From NCBI RefSeq assembly GCF_003129465.1, contig NZ_QFFF01000001.1:2217501-2281500 (forward strand): 64,000 nt of DNA. Reading direction: 5' to 3'. Shown here piece by piece: positions 24,864 to 34,793 of the stretch; positions within the stretch are counted from its first letter, which is position 1, and every line of letters begins with the position of its first letter. The DNA is from Sphingosinicella humi (GTDB taxonomy: Bacteria > Pseudomonadota > Alphaproteobacteria > Sphingomonadales > Sphingomonadaceae). The notes beneath the pieces are model-generated. The model made no database searches. It was not told where the DNA came from and worked only from the letters and a program-made list of their open reading frames with translations. The position numbers were made by a program, and so were the translations under genes.

Positions 24864-26708
24864 ATGGATCGTCGGTCATTCATCCTGTCGGCAAGCACCG
24901 TTTCCGCCATCGCGCTGATGGGCGGCGGCGTCGCGCGCGCGGCGTTCGCTCAAGGCGGAACGCAGGCATCGCCGGCCGAAGCGAAACTCGCCTCGGTGAT
25001 GGATCGCATGTTCTACAATTTCATCGATACGACGCCGGAATTCGCCACCGTGCTCGGCCTCGACAAGGGCCCGCGCGCCGCGCTGAAGTCGAAGCTTTCC
25101 GATTATTCCAAGGCCGAGGCTGCGCGGCAGCTGGCGGTGGCCAAGGGCTTCCAGACGGAGCTGAAGGCGATCGACCGCGGCAGCCTGTCGGAGGCGAGCC
25201 GGCTCCATTATGATTGCGTCACCTATCTCGGAAACAACATCGTCGAAGGCGGCGAGCGGTTTCCCTATGGCAATAACGGCATTGGCTACACGCCCTTCGT
25301 CATCAGTCAGCAGGACGGCGCCTATCAGGGCGTTCCGGATTTCCTCGATTCGCAGCACGCGATCCGCGACAAGGCGGATGCGGACGCCTATCTGGCCCGC
25401 CTCTCCGCTTTCTCCACGGTGCTGGACCAGAATAGCGAGAGAGCGCGTGCCGATGCGGCACTCGGCGCCATTGCCCCCTCCTTCTGTCTCGACACGGCGC
25501 TCGACCAGCTGAAGGCGCTGCGCAACCAGCCGGCGGCCGAGACGGTGCTCGTCGCCTCCATCGCCCGCCGGGCCAAGGAGGCGAATGTCGCCGGCGATCA
25601 CGCCGCCCAGGCCGAGAAGATCGTCAGCGAAAAGGTCTTCGCGGCGCTCGACCGTCAGATCGCGCTGGTCGAGGAGATGCGCGCGAAGGCCACCGACGAC
25701 GCGGGCGTCTGGAGGCTTCCCGACGGCGCGGAATATTATGCGGCGTCGGTGCGCGCCTCGACGACGACTAGCATGACTCCCGAGGAGGTCCATCAGCTTG
25801 GCGTCGACCAGGTGGCGGATATCAGCGGACGCATCGACACGATCCTCAAGGAGCAGGGCATGTCGTCGGGCACTGTCGGCGAGCGGATGGTCGCGCTCAA
25901 CAAGGACCCGAAGCAGCTCTATCCCAACACCGACGAGGGCAGGGCGGCCCTGCTCGCCAGCCTCAACGAGCAGATGAAGGAGCTCGACGCCATGCTTCCG
26001 CGGGCGTTCGCGACGCTGCCCAAGGCCGATATCGAGGTCGTGCGCGTGCCCGAGTTCATCCAGGACGGCGCCTCCAACGGCTATTACAACAGCGCCGCGC
26101 TCGATGGGTCGCGCCCGGCTTATTATTATATCAACCTCAAGGACACGCACGACTGGCCGAAATACACGCTGCCGTCCCTGACCTATCACGAGGCGTCGCC
26201 CGGCCATCACCTTCAGATCAGCCTGGCCATGGAAAGCCCGGCGACGCCAATGCTGCTGAAGCTCAGCCCGTTTGGCGCCTATACCGAAGGGTGGGGCCTT
26301 TATGCCGAAACCCTGGCCGACGAGATGGGCGCCTATGAGGGCGATCCGCTCGGCCGCGTCGGCATGCTCCAGTCGCTGCTGTTCCGGGCCGCGCGCCTGG
26401 TGGTCGACACCGGCATCCACCACAAGCGCTGGGGCCGTGATCAGGCGGTCGATTACATGGTCTCGACCATCGGCTTCCCGCGCCCGCGCACGATCCGCGA
26501 GATCGACCGCTACTGCGTCTCGCCCGGCCAGGCGACGAGCTACAAGGTCGGTCACACGATGTGGACGAAAGTGCGCGGGAAAGCCGAAGCGGCGCTTGGG
26601 CCACGCTTCGACATCCGGCAATATCACCAGATCCTGCTCAAGGGCGCGATGCCGCTGACCGTGCTCGAGCGCGAGGTCGACGATTGGGTGCGGACGCAGA
26701 TAGCCTGA
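24864..26708 (+). CDS. DUF885 family protein, Tat-exported
   Basis: A 614-residue protein. The N-terminus is a twin-arginine signal (MDRRSFILSASTVSAIALMG, cleavage near AFAQG), so it is likely periplasmic. The DUF885 domain follows, with the metallopeptidase-like motif YHEASPGHHLQ near residue 441 and a later EGWGLYAE, a pair typical of carboxypeptidase-like DUF885 proteins. Substrate unknown. GGGAGGGAG lies upstream of the ATG. A short perfect hairpin at 24830-24847 lies in the leader. Confidence 0.88.
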   Translation: MDRRSFILSASTVSAIALMGGGVARAAFAQGGTQASPAEAKLASVMDRMFYNFIDTTPEFATVLGLDKGPRAALKSKLSDYSKAEAARQLAVAKGFQTELKAIDRGSLSEASRLHYDCVTYLGNNIVEGGERFPYGNNGIGYTPFVISQQDGAYQGVPDFLDSQHAIRDKADADAYLARLSAFSTVLDQNSERARADAALGAIAPSFCLDTALDQLKALRNQPAAETVLVASIARRAKEANVAGDHAAQAEKIVSEKVFAALDRQIALVEEMRAKATDDAGVWRLPDGAEYYAASVRASTTTSMTPEEVHQLGVDQVADISGRIDTILKEQGMSSGTVGERMVALNKDPKQLYPNTDEGRAALLASLNEQMKELDAMLPRAFATLPKADIEVVRVPEFIQDGASNGYYNSAALDGSRPAYYYINLKDTHDWPKYTLPSLTYHEASPGHHLQISLAMESPATPMLLKLSPFGAYTEGWGLYAETLADEMGAYEGDPLGRVGMLQSLLFRAARLVVDTGIHHKRWGRDQAVDYMVSTIGFPRPRTIREIDRYCVSPGQATSYKVGHTMWTKVRGKAEAALGPRFDIRQYHQILLKGAMPLTVLEREVDDWVRTQIA

Positions 26709-26804
26709 GGATCGCAGCCGGAGGGATCGGATCGAATGGAGTTTCGGGGGGCTGTGTTAGCGGTTGCTCCCCACCGGCCGCTCCACTAGAGGGCGGCCTT
26801 GCGT

Positions 26805-26889
26805 GCCCCTGTGGCGGAATTGGTAGACGCGCTCGACTCAAAATCGAGTTCCGAAAGGAGTGCCCGTTCGACTCGGGCCAGGGGCACCA
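26805..26889 (+). tRNA. tRNA-Leu (anticodon CAA)
   Basis: Acceptor arms GCCCCTG and CAGGGGC pair, with A as discriminator and an encoded CCA. The anticodon stem CTCGA/TCGAG encloses CTCAAAA, giving anticodon CAA. A long variable arm and 85-nt length fit a class II tRNA-Leu. The GTTCGACTC T-arm is present. Confidence 0.95.
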
Positions 26890-27021
26890 ATTCCCGTTTT
26901 CCTACAGCCCGGCTTTGGGGCATGATGCCTCCATGGTTCTCAGCCCCGTCTTCGCTATTGTCTCCGGCACCCGCACCGGTGCTGAAAATATTGGCCTTTC
27001 GGCCGAAGCCGGAGCGTTGGC

Positions 27022-28206
27022 ATGAACAAGCCTGAGCGGCCTATCGCTGGCGAGGACGCCCTGCACGACGTGACCGAGGCCGCCTATCGCCGCGACCGGT
27101 TGCTGGCCGCGCTCGCTCTCATGGCCGGTTGTGGCCTTGCGCTGGCGCTTCCTTTCGCGCTTCGGGCGGGCGCGGAATTCTTCCTCCCAGTGACCGCGGC
27201 CCTTGTGATCGCGATCGCCCTGGTGCCGCTGCTCGAATGGTTCGAACGACGGCGAATCCCTTCCGCTTTGTCCGCGCTCATCTGCGTTCTTCTCTTCATC
27301 GCCGCCGCCAATATCGCGGTCGCCTCGATCGTTCTTCCGGCGACGGAATGGGTGATGCTCCTGCCGGATCGCATCGGGCGCATTCGGGAGACGCTCGCCC
27401 CGATCCTCGACGTCTATGCGAGCCTGGAGCGCTTCATGGACGACATCGTCCGCGAGTTCGGCAGCCGCGCCGGCGCCGAGCAGCGAGTGACGGTGGAAAC
27501 GCCCAATTCGATGCTCGACCTCATCGCCACGTCGGCGCCCTATGCGGCCATCCAGATGTTCTTCGCCCTTCTCGTCATCTTCTTCTTCCTGGCCGGATGG
27601 ACGCGGATGCGGAAGCGGACGATCGTCACCCGGGCGAGCTTCGACGGCGCGATGACGACGGCGCGGGTGATCCAGCAGGTCGTGGACGCGACGTCCACCT
27701 ATCTCGGCACCATCACGCTGGTGAACGTCTCGATGGGGCTGGTGGTGGCGCTGGTCCTGTGGATGCTCGAGATGCCGACGCCGCTGATGTGGGGCGGCAT
27801 CGTCGCGGTGCTGAACTACATTCCCTATCTGGGGCCGATCGCCTCGACGCTGCTGCTGGCGCTCGGCGGTCTGATGGCGTTCGCCGATCCTTTTTACGCC
27901 TTCCTGCCCGCGATCAGTTTCGCCGTCATCCATCTGATCGAGGCCAACATCATCACGCCCTCCGTCGTTGGGCGGCGGCTCACGATCAACCCGCTGCTGA
28001 TCCTGGTCGCCTTGAGCTTCTGGGCCTGGGTCTGGGGCACGACCGGTGCCTTGCTGGCCGTCCCGCTGCTCATCATCCTGAAGACGGTGCTCGACGCCGC
28101 CGGCAAGCCGGACATCGCCGGATTCCTGTTCGAGGAGGGGACGTTGACCGGCAGTCACCACGAGGATGTCGACGAGGATGTCGGGCCCCTCAAAAATAGG
28201 CGGTAG
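27022..28206 (+). CDS. AI-2E family transporter (TqsA/PerM-like)
   Basis: A 394-residue inner-membrane protein with about eight hydrophobic segments, two of them close to the N-terminus (about 36-56 and 60-75). Conserved parts of the family are visible: NYIPYLGPIAS near residue 270, and EANIITPSVVGRRLTINPLL near 310. Members include the AI-2 exporter TqsA and putative permeases of unknown substrate, so transport of a signal is possible but not shown. GGAG lies upstream of the ATG. It sits between two tRNA genes. Confidence 0.9.
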   Translation: MNKPERPIAGEDALHDVTEAAYRRDRLLAALALMAGCGLALALPFALRAGAEFFLPVTAALVIAIALVPLLEWFERRRIPSALSALICVLLFIAAANIAVASIVLPATEWVMLLPDRIGRIRETLAPILDVYASLERFMDDIVREFGSRAGAEQRVTVETPNSMLDLIATSAPYAAIQMFFALLVIFFFLAGWTRMRKRTIVTRASFDGAMTTARVIQQVVDATSTYLGTITLVNVSMGLVVALVLWMLEMPTPLMWGGIVAVLNYIPYLGPIASTLLLALGGLMAFADPFYAFLPAISFAVIHLIEANIITPSVVGRRLTINPLLILVALSFWAWVWGTTGALLAVPLLIILKTVLDAAGKPDIAGFLFEEGTLTGSHHEDVDEDVGPLKNRR

Positions 28207-28258
28207 CCTTGCTTGACAGCCATGGGGCGCTCGCCTAGTTCGCGCCCCACACCAGAAC

Positions 28259-28335
<77 letters not shown>

Positions 28336-28542
28336 TTTCCTTGATCATCATCTCCCAGCCCTTCAGCTGCGGCCTCATCGCGGCTGGCGCTCGACCTTAT
28401 CTGTTGCAATAAAGCGGCGCCGTTCGGCCGAAGCGTAGCGGCGGGCACGAAAATCGTGTAATTACCTCATTTGGGGGATGCGTAGTCCGGCTGACCCCGT
28501 CTAGACACACTTCCGGACTAGTTGAGCTAAGGATTGATAATA

Positions 28543-28782
28543 ATGAAGAAAATAATCGCAGCGGTCAGCGCGGCCGCTCTTCTTGCTTCCGCTCCGGCGG
28601 TTGCGCAGGCCGCGACCGCTCCGGCTCCGGCCACGGAATCGGTCGGCAGCAAGGGCGCGAACGCTCAGTTCGCGGAGATGGGACCCGCTGCCTGGATCGT
28701 CGGCGCGATCGTGGTCGGCCTGGCCATTTGGGGCATTGTCGAGCTCGTTGACGACGACAATGACGAGCCGGTCAGCCCGTAA
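28543..28782 (+). CDS. Small predicted membrane or secreted protein
   Basis: A 79-residue protein: Lys-rich N-terminus, signal-peptide-like hydrophobic run ending AVAQA (about residue 22), an Ala/Pro/Thr linker, one membrane helix (WIVGAIVVGLAIWGIVELV) and an acidic tail (DDDNDEP). Function unknown. The ATG at 28543 has AAGGA 9 bases upstream, better than the TTG nine bases earlier. A clear terminator follows, so it is a monocistronic unit. Confidence 0.78.
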   Translation: MKKIIAAVSAAALLASAPAVAQAATAPAPATESVGSKGANAQFAEMGPAAWIVGAIVVGLAIWGIVELVDDDNDEPVSP

Positions 28783-28818
28783 CGGCTAACGCCTTTCCGA
28801 CAAGGAGGGGTTATTTAG

Positions 28819-28849
28819 GGAGCGCCTGCCATCGGTGGGCGCTCCTTTT
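28819..28849 (+). terminator. Rho-independent terminator
   Basis: Stem GGAGCGCC (28819-28826) with GGCGCTCC (28838-28845), loop 11 nt, then TTTT. It ends the small membrane-protein gene. Confidence 0.8.
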
Positions 28850-28879
28850 CGTTGGCCAAGGCGGCGCCTCAGGCCGGCA

Positions 28880-29092
28880 TCAAGCGCGCCACTTTCCCGT
28901 TTCCATCCATCTAAGAAGCGGCTTCAGCGGCAGGATCCAAACGATTCCCGCCACCGTGTAGTAGAGCGCGTGCACTGGCCAGGGCAGACCGTCCAGCAGT
29001 CCTGCCAGGCTCACCACGATGATCGACCAAACCAGGATCAGCAGCAGGATCAGGAACATCCCGAAGGGTTTGCGCCAGCTTGGGTTGGTCAT
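28880..29092 (-). CDS. DUF2842 small membrane protein
   Basis: A 70-residue protein with two membrane helices (about 10-30 and 38-58) starting MTNPSWRKPFGM and ending LLRWMETGKWRA; this pattern matches DUF2842, found in alphaproteobacteria, with no known role. The ATG at 29092 overlaps the 5-FCL stop by four bases, so it is the last gene of the zapA locus transcript. Confidence 0.82.
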   Translation of the reverse strand: MTNPSWRKPFGMFLILLLILVWSIIVVSLAGLLDGLPWPVHALYYTVAGIVWILPLKPLLRWMETGKWRA

Positions 29093-29664
29093 TCGCAATC
29101 TATCCATTCGGTGGGCGTGGCGATCGCATCGAGGCGCATGTCCCACGGATCGGCCGGAATGGGCCTGTCGCTGATCTGCATATCCCAGGCAAGGCCGATC
29201 GCCAGGATCGGGGAGGCCTCCTTGAGGTGGGATAGCGCGCGGTCATAATGGCCCTTGCCGTGGCCGATCCGGACGCCACCACGATCTGCCATCACGAGCG
29301 GCACCAGCACGATGTCCGGAGCGACCGCCGGGCGGTCGGCCGAGGGCTGCAACACGCCCCAGGGCGCCGGCTCTACGGCGGGGCCCTGGCGGAAGGTCAT
29401 TCGGGAATCGCGCCCGGCGAACCAGGGAAAGGCCGCGGCCTGGCCGTTCCCCAGCGCTTCCAGGACCGGATAGGGACTGATCTCGTCCTTCAGCGGGTGG
29501 TAGCCGGCGACGATCCGTGCGCCGATGAGCCGCGGCAGCACGATCGGAACGAGCTTCGCCTCCAGCTCCGCCCGGAGCGAGGCGTTCAGCGATCGCGCGA
29601 ACGCCCGCCGCTCGGCAAGGGCATGGGTGCGCATATCGCTCTTGGAAGGTGACGGGACCGCCAT
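29089..29664 (-). CDS. 5-formyltetrahydrofolate cyclo-ligase
   Basis: Converts 5-formyl-THF to 5,10-methenyl-THF using ATP. It has 191 residues with the family features: Arg/Lys-rich N-terminal helix (RTHALAERRAFARSL), AAFPWF in the middle and the ATP-binding segment GGVRIGHGKGHYDRAL near residue 130, then IGLAWDMQI. It follows the 6S RNA gene and zapA, the same order as zapA-ssrS-ygfA in Escherichia coli. Confidence 0.92.
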   Translation of the reverse strand: MAVPSPSKSDMRTHALAERRAFARSLNASLRAELEAKLVPIVLPRLIGARIVAGYHPLKDEISPYPVLEALGNGQAAAFPWFAGRDSRMTFRQGPAVEPAPWGVLQPSADRPAVAPDIVLVPLVMADRGGVRIGHGKGHYDRALSHLKEASPILAIGLAWDMQISDRPIPADPWDMRLDAIATPTEWIDCE

Positions 29665-29667
29665 GGC

Positions 29668-29800
29668 CGTTTGCTGGAATATCCTCTGACGCCAGAACGT
29701 CAGGTGGGAGCCATGTACGTCGGACCAGGGTCCGGGCAGGGACAGCCCCCGAGGATGTCTTATCGCCTCAGGGATGTTCTCGAAAGCTCGTACCGGGCAG
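29668..29800 (-). ncRNA. ssrS: 6S RNA (approximate ends)
   Basis: The 154-base gap between zapA and the cyclo-ligase gene is the standard 6S RNA position. On the minus strand it contains CCCTGAGGCGATAAG, close to the CCCUGAGCCGAUA of E. coli 6S RNA, and the ends can form a closing stem: GAACATCC (29779-29772) with GGATATTC (29685-29678), continued by CTGAGGC with GCGTCAG. 6S RNA binds the housekeeping RNA polymerase in stationary phase. The exact 5' and 3' ends are estimates. Confidence 0.7.
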
Positions 29801-29818
29801 TACCCGTCGCGCTTCTAT

Positions 29819-30142
29819 TTAGGAGTTGTGAGCGTCCGCCTCAAGCCGGGAGGCGAGGGTTTCCATCCGCTCCGCCAGCCGCTCCAGCGCATCGGCGATG
29901 GCGGGGTCGGGCTCCGCCTCAATGGGGCCGCCGCCGCCTTCGCGCCGTTCCTTAAGTTCGTCGGCGAGGAGCAGGGACGCGTAAAGGAGCTGCCGGGATT
30001 CGCCGAGACTGCCGAGCGCGCCGGTCGCATCGCGCGCCTTGCGATCGACGATGGCGGCGACGGAGCGCAGGCGCTCTTCCTCGCCGTCGCGGCAGGCGAC
30101 GGCATATTTGCGCGTGGCGATCTCGACCTCGACGGACGCCAT
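29819..30142 (-). CDS. zapA: Cell division protein ZapA
   Basis: A 107-residue FtsZ-ring associated protein that bundles FtsZ filaments. It has the N-terminal beta part (VEVEIATRKYAVACRDGEEERL), the helix with AAIVDRKARDA, and the C-terminal coiled coil (ALERLAERMETLASRLEA). It precedes the 6S RNA gene and follows a small coiled-coil gene by 1 base. Confidence 0.9.
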   Translation of the reverse strand: MASVEVEIATRKYAVACRDGEEERLRSVAAIVDRKARDATGALGSLGESRQLLYASLLLADELKERREGGGGPIEAEPDPAIADALERLAERMETLASRLEADAHNS

Positions 30143-30143
30143 C

Positions 30144-30350
30144 CTATCCTCCCTGACTCGCCAGCAGGCGGTCTATCTGTCCGATGGCGCCTTCGACCTT
30201 GTTGCGTAGCGCCTGATGGGTTTGGCGAAGCTCGATCAGCTCGCCACCGTCGCTTCGTGCGCCCTGCGCCGCCGCCTGGGAGGCGGCTTCGATGCGGCCC
30301 AGCGCCCGCTCGATCCTCTCGATTGCCGTCATCGCCCGTTCGTCCGCCAT
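30144..30350 (-). CDS. Small coiled-coil protein upstream of zapA (ZauP-like)
   Basis: A 68-residue all-helical protein (AIERIERALGRIEAASQAAA, then HQALRNKVEGAIGQIDRLLA). In Caulobacter a coiled-coil partner of ZapA, ZauP, is encoded immediately upstream of zapA; position, size and coiled-coil nature agree here, but sequence identity was not tested. Confidence 0.72.
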   Translation of the reverse strand: MADERAMTAIERIERALGRIEAASQAAAQGARSDGGELIELRQTHQALRNKVEGAIGQIDRLLASQGG

Positions 30351-30405
30351 GACGCCAGCAATAGCATGACCTTTCGCCGCGGCAAACGCCTCAGGGGTGC
30401 TGGAG

Positions 30406-30433
30406 TTGACGAGCGCGCCCCCGCCTCTAAAGG
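30406..30433 (+). promoter_or_regulatory. Candidate promoter upstream of tkt
   Basis: TTGACG (30406-30411), a 16-bp spacer and TAAAGG (30428-30433) lie about 60 bases upstream of the tkt ATG, in the spacer that diverges from the zapA locus. The -10 is weak. Confidence 0.35.
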
Positions 30434-30495
30434 AACCTGCAGTGGGAGCGCCACGAGTCGCCTAGCGCCGCCGTCTCCATCTTAAAAGGAAGCTC

Positions 30496-32475
30496 ATGCC
30501 CGCCGAACCGAGATTGCTCGCCAATGCCATTCGCGCACTGGCCATGGATGCCGTGCAGGCGGCGAACAGCGGCCATCCCGGGATGCCGATGGGCATGGCG
30601 GACGTCGCGACCGTGCTCTTCACGGAATATCTGAAGTACGATCCGCAAGCCCCTGATTGGCATGACCGGGACCGCTTCGTCCTGTCGGCCGGCCATGGCT
30701 CGATGCTGATCTACGCGCTGCTCCATCTGACCGGCTACGAGAAGCCGACGATGGAGGACATCCGCAACTTCCGCCAGATGAGTTCGCCCTGCGCGGGCCA
30801 TCCCGAGAATTTCATGCTGCCGGGCGTGGAGGCGACCACGGGGCCGCTCGGGCAGGGATTCGCGATGGCCGTCGGCATAGCGATCGCGGAGCGGCACCTC
30901 AATGCGACGTTCGGCGACGATCTGGTCGATCACCGCACCTGGGCGATCGCCGGCGACGGCTGCCTGATGGAAGGCATCAACCACGAGGCGGTGGGTCTCG
31001 CCGGGCACCTGAAGCTCGGCCGGCTCAACGTCCTGTGGGACAATAACAAGATTACCATCGACGGATCGATCGATCTGTCGTCGTCGGAGGATATCCTTGC
31101 CCGCTACCGCGCGTCGGGCTGGCATACCGTCTCCTGCGACGGGCATGATTTCGCCGATATTCGCCGGGCCATCGACGAGGCACTCGCCGATCCGCGGCCG
31201 TCGCTGATCGATTGCCGCACCATCATCGGTTACGGCGCGCCCAACAAGCAGGGCACCTCGGCCACCCACGGCGCGGCGCTCGGCCCGGACGAGGTCGCCG
31301 CCGCGCGCGAACATCTGGTCTGGGCGCACGAGCCGTTCGAGCTTCCCGCCGACGTCCTCGACGCCTGGCGCGAGGCGGGACGGCGCAGCGCCGGCGCCCA
31401 TGGCGAGTGGCGCGGCCGCCTTGCAGGCAGCGCGGAGCGTGACGAGTTCGTCCGCCGCATGGAAGGGCGTCTGCCGGAAGGCTTCTCGCTCGACGCCTAT
31501 CTCGGCGACCTCATCGCCAATCCGCAGAAGGTCGCGACGCGCAAGGCGTCCGAGATGGCGCTCGGCGCGATCAACGACCTGCTGCCGGAGACGATCGGCG
31601 GCTCGGCCGACCTCACCGGCTCCAACAACACCAAGACCAAGGCGACCCAGCCTCTGACGGCCGACGATTATTCGGGCCGCTACATCTATTACGGCATCCG
31701 CGAGTTCGGCATGGCCGCGGCGATGAACGGCATGGCGCTGCATGGTGGCATCATTCCCTATGGCGGGACCTTCCTGGTCTTCTCCGATTATTGCCGTCCG
31801 GCGATCCGGCTCTCGGCGCTGCAGAATGTGCGCTCCATCTACGTGATGACGCACGATTCGATCGGCCTCGGCGAGGACGGCCCGACCCATCAGCCGGTCG
31901 AGCATGTGATGAGCCTGCGCATGATCCCGAACCTCGCCGTCTTCCGCCCCGCGGACGCGGTCGAGACGGCGGAATGCTGGGCGCTGTCGCTGGAGAAGCA
32001 GGACGGGCCGTCGCTCCTCTGCCTCACCCGCCAGAACCTGCCGCAGGTCCGCAGCGATGCGAGCGAGAATCTCTGCGCGAAGGGCGCCTATCGCCTGCGG
32101 GCGGCGAGCGCGGCCCGCAAAGTCGTGCTGCTCGCCACCGGATCGGAAGTCGAGACCGCGCTGGCCGCCGCCGCCGCACTCGAAGGGCAGGGGATCGGCG
32201 CCGACGTCGTCTCGATGCCGGCCTGGCATCTTTTCGACGCGCAGGACGCCGCCTACCGGGCGGACATCCTCGGCGGTGCGGACGTGCTGCGCGTGTCGAT
32301 CGAAGCCGGCACCACGCTCGGCTGGGAACGCTATACCGGTTCGCACGGCCTCAATATCGGCCTCGACCGCTTCGGCGCCTCCGCGCCGGCGGAAGACCTT
32401 TTCAAGCGCTTCGGCTTCACCGCCGAAGCCATCGTGCCGCAGATCGTCGCGGCGCTTCAGCAAGGAGATCAATGA
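30496..32475 (+). CDS. tkt: Transketolase
   Basis: Transfers two-carbon units in the pentose phosphate pathway with thiamine diphosphate. It has 659 residues: N-terminal [23 protein letters not shown]-binding [13 protein letters not shown], the middle domain with [12 protein letters not shown] and [17 protein letters not shown], then the C-terminal domain. This is the normal full length. It starts a plus-strand cluster with gap, pgk and fda; gap begins 1 base after its stop. Confidence 0.97.
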   Translation: MPAEPRLLANAIRALAMDAVQAANSGHPGMPMGMADVATVLFTEYLKYDPQAPDWHDRDRFVLSAGHGSMLIYALLHLTGYEKPTMEDIRNFRQMSSPCAGHPENFMLPGVEATTGPLGQGFAMAVGIAIAERHLNATFGDDLVDHRTWAIAGDGCLMEGINHEAVGLAGHLKLGRLNVLWDNNKITIDGSIDLSSSEDILARYRASGWHTVSCDGHDFADIRRAIDEALADPRPSLIDCRTIIGYGAPNKQGTSATHGAALGPDEVAAAREHLVWAHEPFELPADVLDAWREAGRRSAGAHGEWRGRLAGSAERDEFVRRMEGRLPEGFSLDAYLGDLIANPQKVATRKASEMALGAINDLLPETIGGSADLTGSNNTKTKATQPLTADDYSGRYIYYGIREFGMAAAMNGMALHGGIIPYGGTFLVFSDYCRPAIRLSALQNVRSIYVMTHDSIGLGEDGPTHQPVEHVMSLRMIPNLAVFRPADAVETAECWALSLEKQDGPSLLCLTRQNLPQVRSDASENLCAKGAYRLRAASAARKVVLLATGSEVETALAAAAALEGQGIGADVVSMPAWHLFDAQDAAYRADILGGADVLRVSIEAGTTLGWERYTGSHGLNIGLDRFGASAPAEDLFKRFGFTAEAIVPQIVAALQQGDQ

Positions 32476-32476
32476 C

Positions 32477-33487
32477 ATGGCGACCAGAGTTGCAATCAAC
32501 GGTTTCGGGCGGATCGGCCGCCTCGTGGCGCGCGCGATCCTCGAGCGGCCGGATTGCGGGCTTGAGCTGGTCGCCATCAACGACCTCGCCGACGCCAAGT
32601 CGAACGCAATGCTCTTCAAGCGCGACAGCGTCCACGGCCCCTATCCGGGCGAGGTGAAGGCCGACGGCAACGACCTCATCATCGACGGCAAGCGCATCAA
32701 GGTTACTGCCGAGCGCGACCCGGCCAAGCTGCCGCACGCCGAGAACCAGATCGACATCGCGATCGAATCGACGGGCTTCTTCACCGATCGCGCGTCGGCC
32801 CAGAAGCATATCGATGCCGGCGCCAAGCGCGTGCTCATCTCGGCCCCCGCCAAGGGCGTCGACCTCACCGTCGTCTACGGCGTCAATCATGACAAGCTGA
32901 CCGCCGAGCACACGATCGTCTCGAACGCGTCCTGCACCACCAACTGCCTGGCGCCGGTCGCCAAGGTCATGCACGAGGCGATCGGCATCGAGCGCGGCCT
33001 GATGACCACGATCCACGCCTACACCAACGACCAGAAGATTCTCGACCAGATCCATCCGGACATGCGCCGCGCCCGCGCCGCCGCCATGTCGATGATCCCG
33101 ACGACCACGGGCGCCGCCCGCGCCGTCGCCGAGGTGCTTCCGGAGCTGAAGGGCAAGCTGGACGGATCGGCGATCCGCGTCCCGACGCCGAACGTCAGCC
33201 TCGTCGACCTCACCTTCACGCCGTCGCGCGACACGACGCTCGAGGAAGTGAACGGAGCGTTGAAGGCGGCCTCCGAAAGCGGTCCGCTGAAGGGCATCCT
33301 CGCCTTCACCGACGAGCCTTTGGTCTCGATCGACCTCAACCACAATCCGGCCTCGTCGACCGTGGACAGCCTCGAGACGGCGGTGCTGGAGGGCAAGCTC
33401 GTCCGCGTCGTCTCCTGGTACGACAACGAGTGGGGCTTCTCGAACCGCATGGTCGACACGGCCGCTGCGATCGCGAAGCTGATCTGA
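32477..33487 (+). CDS. gap: Glyceraldehyde-3-phosphate dehydrogenase, type I
   Basis: Oxidises glyceraldehyde-3-phosphate to 1,3-bisphosphoglycerate. It has 336 residues: NAD-binding INGFGRIGR at the N-terminus and active site [12 protein letters not shown] with Cys153. AAGGAG lies 9 bases upstream of the ATG at 32477. It follows tkt directly; a palindromic repeat separates it from pgk. Confidence 0.97.
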   Translation: MATRVAINGFGRIGRLVARAILERPDCGLELVAINDLADAKSNAMLFKRDSVHGPYPGEVKADGNDLIIDGKRIKVTAERDPAKLPHAENQIDIAIESTGFFTDRASAQKHIDAGAKRVLISAPAKGVDLTVVYGVNHDKLTAEHTIVSNASCTTNCLAPVAKVMHEAIGIERGLMTTIHAYTNDQKILDQIHPDMRRARAAAMSMIPTTTGAARAVAEVLPELKGKLDGSAIRVPTPNVSLVDLTFTPSRDTTLEEVNGALKAASESGPLKGILAFTDEPLVSIDLNHNPASSTVDSLETAVLEGKLVRVVSWYDNEWGFSNRMVDTAAAIAKLI

Positions 33488-33492
33488 TCTGC

Positions 33493-33578
33493 GTCATCCC
33501 GGCGAAAGCCGGGACCCAAGGACACGGCGTGTTTCGAGTAAGCCCGTGTTCTTGGGTTCCGGCTTTCGCCGGAATGAC
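33493..33578. repeat. Palindromic repeat, family A, between gap and pgk
   Basis: A full copy: GTCATCCCGGCGAAAGCCGG at the left, the inverted counterpart ending CGCCGGAATGAC at 33578, with inner CCCAAGGACAC/GTGTTCTTGGG arms. It starts 6 bases after the gap stop and ends 12 bases before the pgk start. Confidence 0.9.
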
Positions 33579-33590
33579 ATGAGGAAGCGA

Positions 33591-34793
33591 ATGGCGAACT
33601 TCAAAACCCTCGACGATCTAGGCGATATCGCCGGCAAGCGTGCTCTGGTGCGCGTGGACCTGAACGTCCCGATGGCGGACGGCGCGGTGACCGACGATAC
33701 GCGGCTGCTCGCCACGTTGCCGACGGTGACCGAGCTCGCTGATCGCGGCGTGATCGTGTTGCTGCTGGCGCATTTCGGCAGGCCGAAGGGTGTGCAGCGG
33801 CCGGATATGTCGCTGTCGCTGGTGACGCGGGCTTATGGCGACGTGCTTGGCCGGCCGGTGCGCTTCGTCGAGGATTGCCAGGGCGACGGCGCCAAGGCGG
33901 CCGTGGCGACGATGAACCCGGGCGATGTCGCCATCCTCGACAATACCCGCTTCCACCCGGGCGAGGAGAAGAACGATCCGGCGCTCGCCGCGGCGATGGC
34001 CGAGCTCGGCGATTTCTACGTCAACGACGCCTTCTCGGCCGCCCACCGCGCCCATGCCTCGACCGAGGGCCTCGCCCATCTGCTTCCGGCCTATGCCGGG
34101 CGCGCGATGGAGAAGGAGCTGAAGGCGCTCGAAGCGGCGCTTGGCAACCCCGAGCGGCCGGTCGCGGCCGTCGTTGGCGGGGCCAAGGTCTCGACCAAAC
34201 TCGACGTGCTGAAGAACCTGGTCGCCAAGGTCGATCACCTGATCATCGGTGGCGGCATGGCCAACACCTTCCTGGCCGCGCGCGGCGTCGATGTCGGCAA
34301 GTCGCTGTGCGAGCACGACCTCAAGGATACGGCGCTCGCCATCCTCGACGCGGCCGACGCCGCCAATTGCACCGTGCACCTGCCCTATGACGTGGTGGTC
34401 GCGAAGGAATTCGCGGCCAATCCGCCGAGCCTGCGCACCTGCAACGTCCATGAAGTCGCGGCCGACGAGATGATCCTCGACGTCGGCCCGGCTGCCGTGG
34501 AGGCTCTGGCGGATGCGCTGAAGACCTGCCGCACGCTCGTCTGGAACGGCCCGCTCGGCGCCTTCGAGACGCCGCCTTTCGACCGCGCGACCGTCCAGCT
34601 CGCCCAGACCGCGGCCGCGTTGACCCAGGGCGGATCGCTCGTCTCGGTGGCCGGCGGCGGCGACACGGTGGCGGCGCTCAATTATGCCGGGGTGGCGGAC
34701 GACTTCACCTTCGTCTCGACGGCGGGCGGAGCCTTCCTCGAGTGGATGGAGGGCAAGGAACTGCCGGGGGTGAAAGCACTGGAGCGGGCATGA
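33591..34793 (+). CDS. pgk: Phosphoglycerate kinase
   Basis: Makes ATP from 1,3-bisphosphoglycerate. It has 400 residues: RVDLNVPM near the N-terminus, substrate-binding [11 protein letters not shown], and the nucleotide-binding [11 protein letters not shown] near the C-terminus. The start at 33591 is chosen because GAGGAAG lies 4-10 bases upstream and [10 protein letters not shown] fits the family; an ATG 12 bases earlier lies next to the repeat. The stop overlaps the VOC gene by four bases. Confidence 0.96.
   Translation: MANFKTLDDLGDIAGKRALVRVDLNVPMADGAVTDDTRLLATLPTVTELADRGVIVLLLAHFGRPKGVQRPDMSLSLVTRAYGDVLGRPVRFVEDCQGDGAKAAVATMNPGDVAILDNTRFHPGEEKNDPALAAAMAELGDFYVNDAFSAAHRAHASTEGLAHLLPAYAGRAMEKELKALEAALGNPERPVAAVVGGAKVSTKLDVLKNLVAKVDHLIIGGGMANTFLAARGVDVGKSLCEHDLKDTALAILDAADAANCTVHLPYDVVVAKEFAANPPSLRTCNVHEVAADEMILDVGPAAVEALADALKTCRTLVWNGPLGAFETPPFDRATVQLAQTAAALTQGGSLVSVAGGGDTVAALNYAGVADDFTFVSTAGGAFLEWMEGKELPGVKALERA

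Noticed and set aside
24876-26627. 583-codon minus-strand frame opposite the DUF885 gene
   Set aside because: Shadow frame of a GC-rich gene; no motifs and no upstream signals.
26799-27035. Open frame of 78 codons over the tRNA-Leu gene
   Set aside because: It reads straight through a complete class II tRNA and has no ribosome binding site; the tRNA explains the sequence.
30427-32619. 730-codon minus-strand frame opposite tkt
   Set aside because: Shadow of tkt; no recognisable domain, and tkt motifs are complete on the plus strand.
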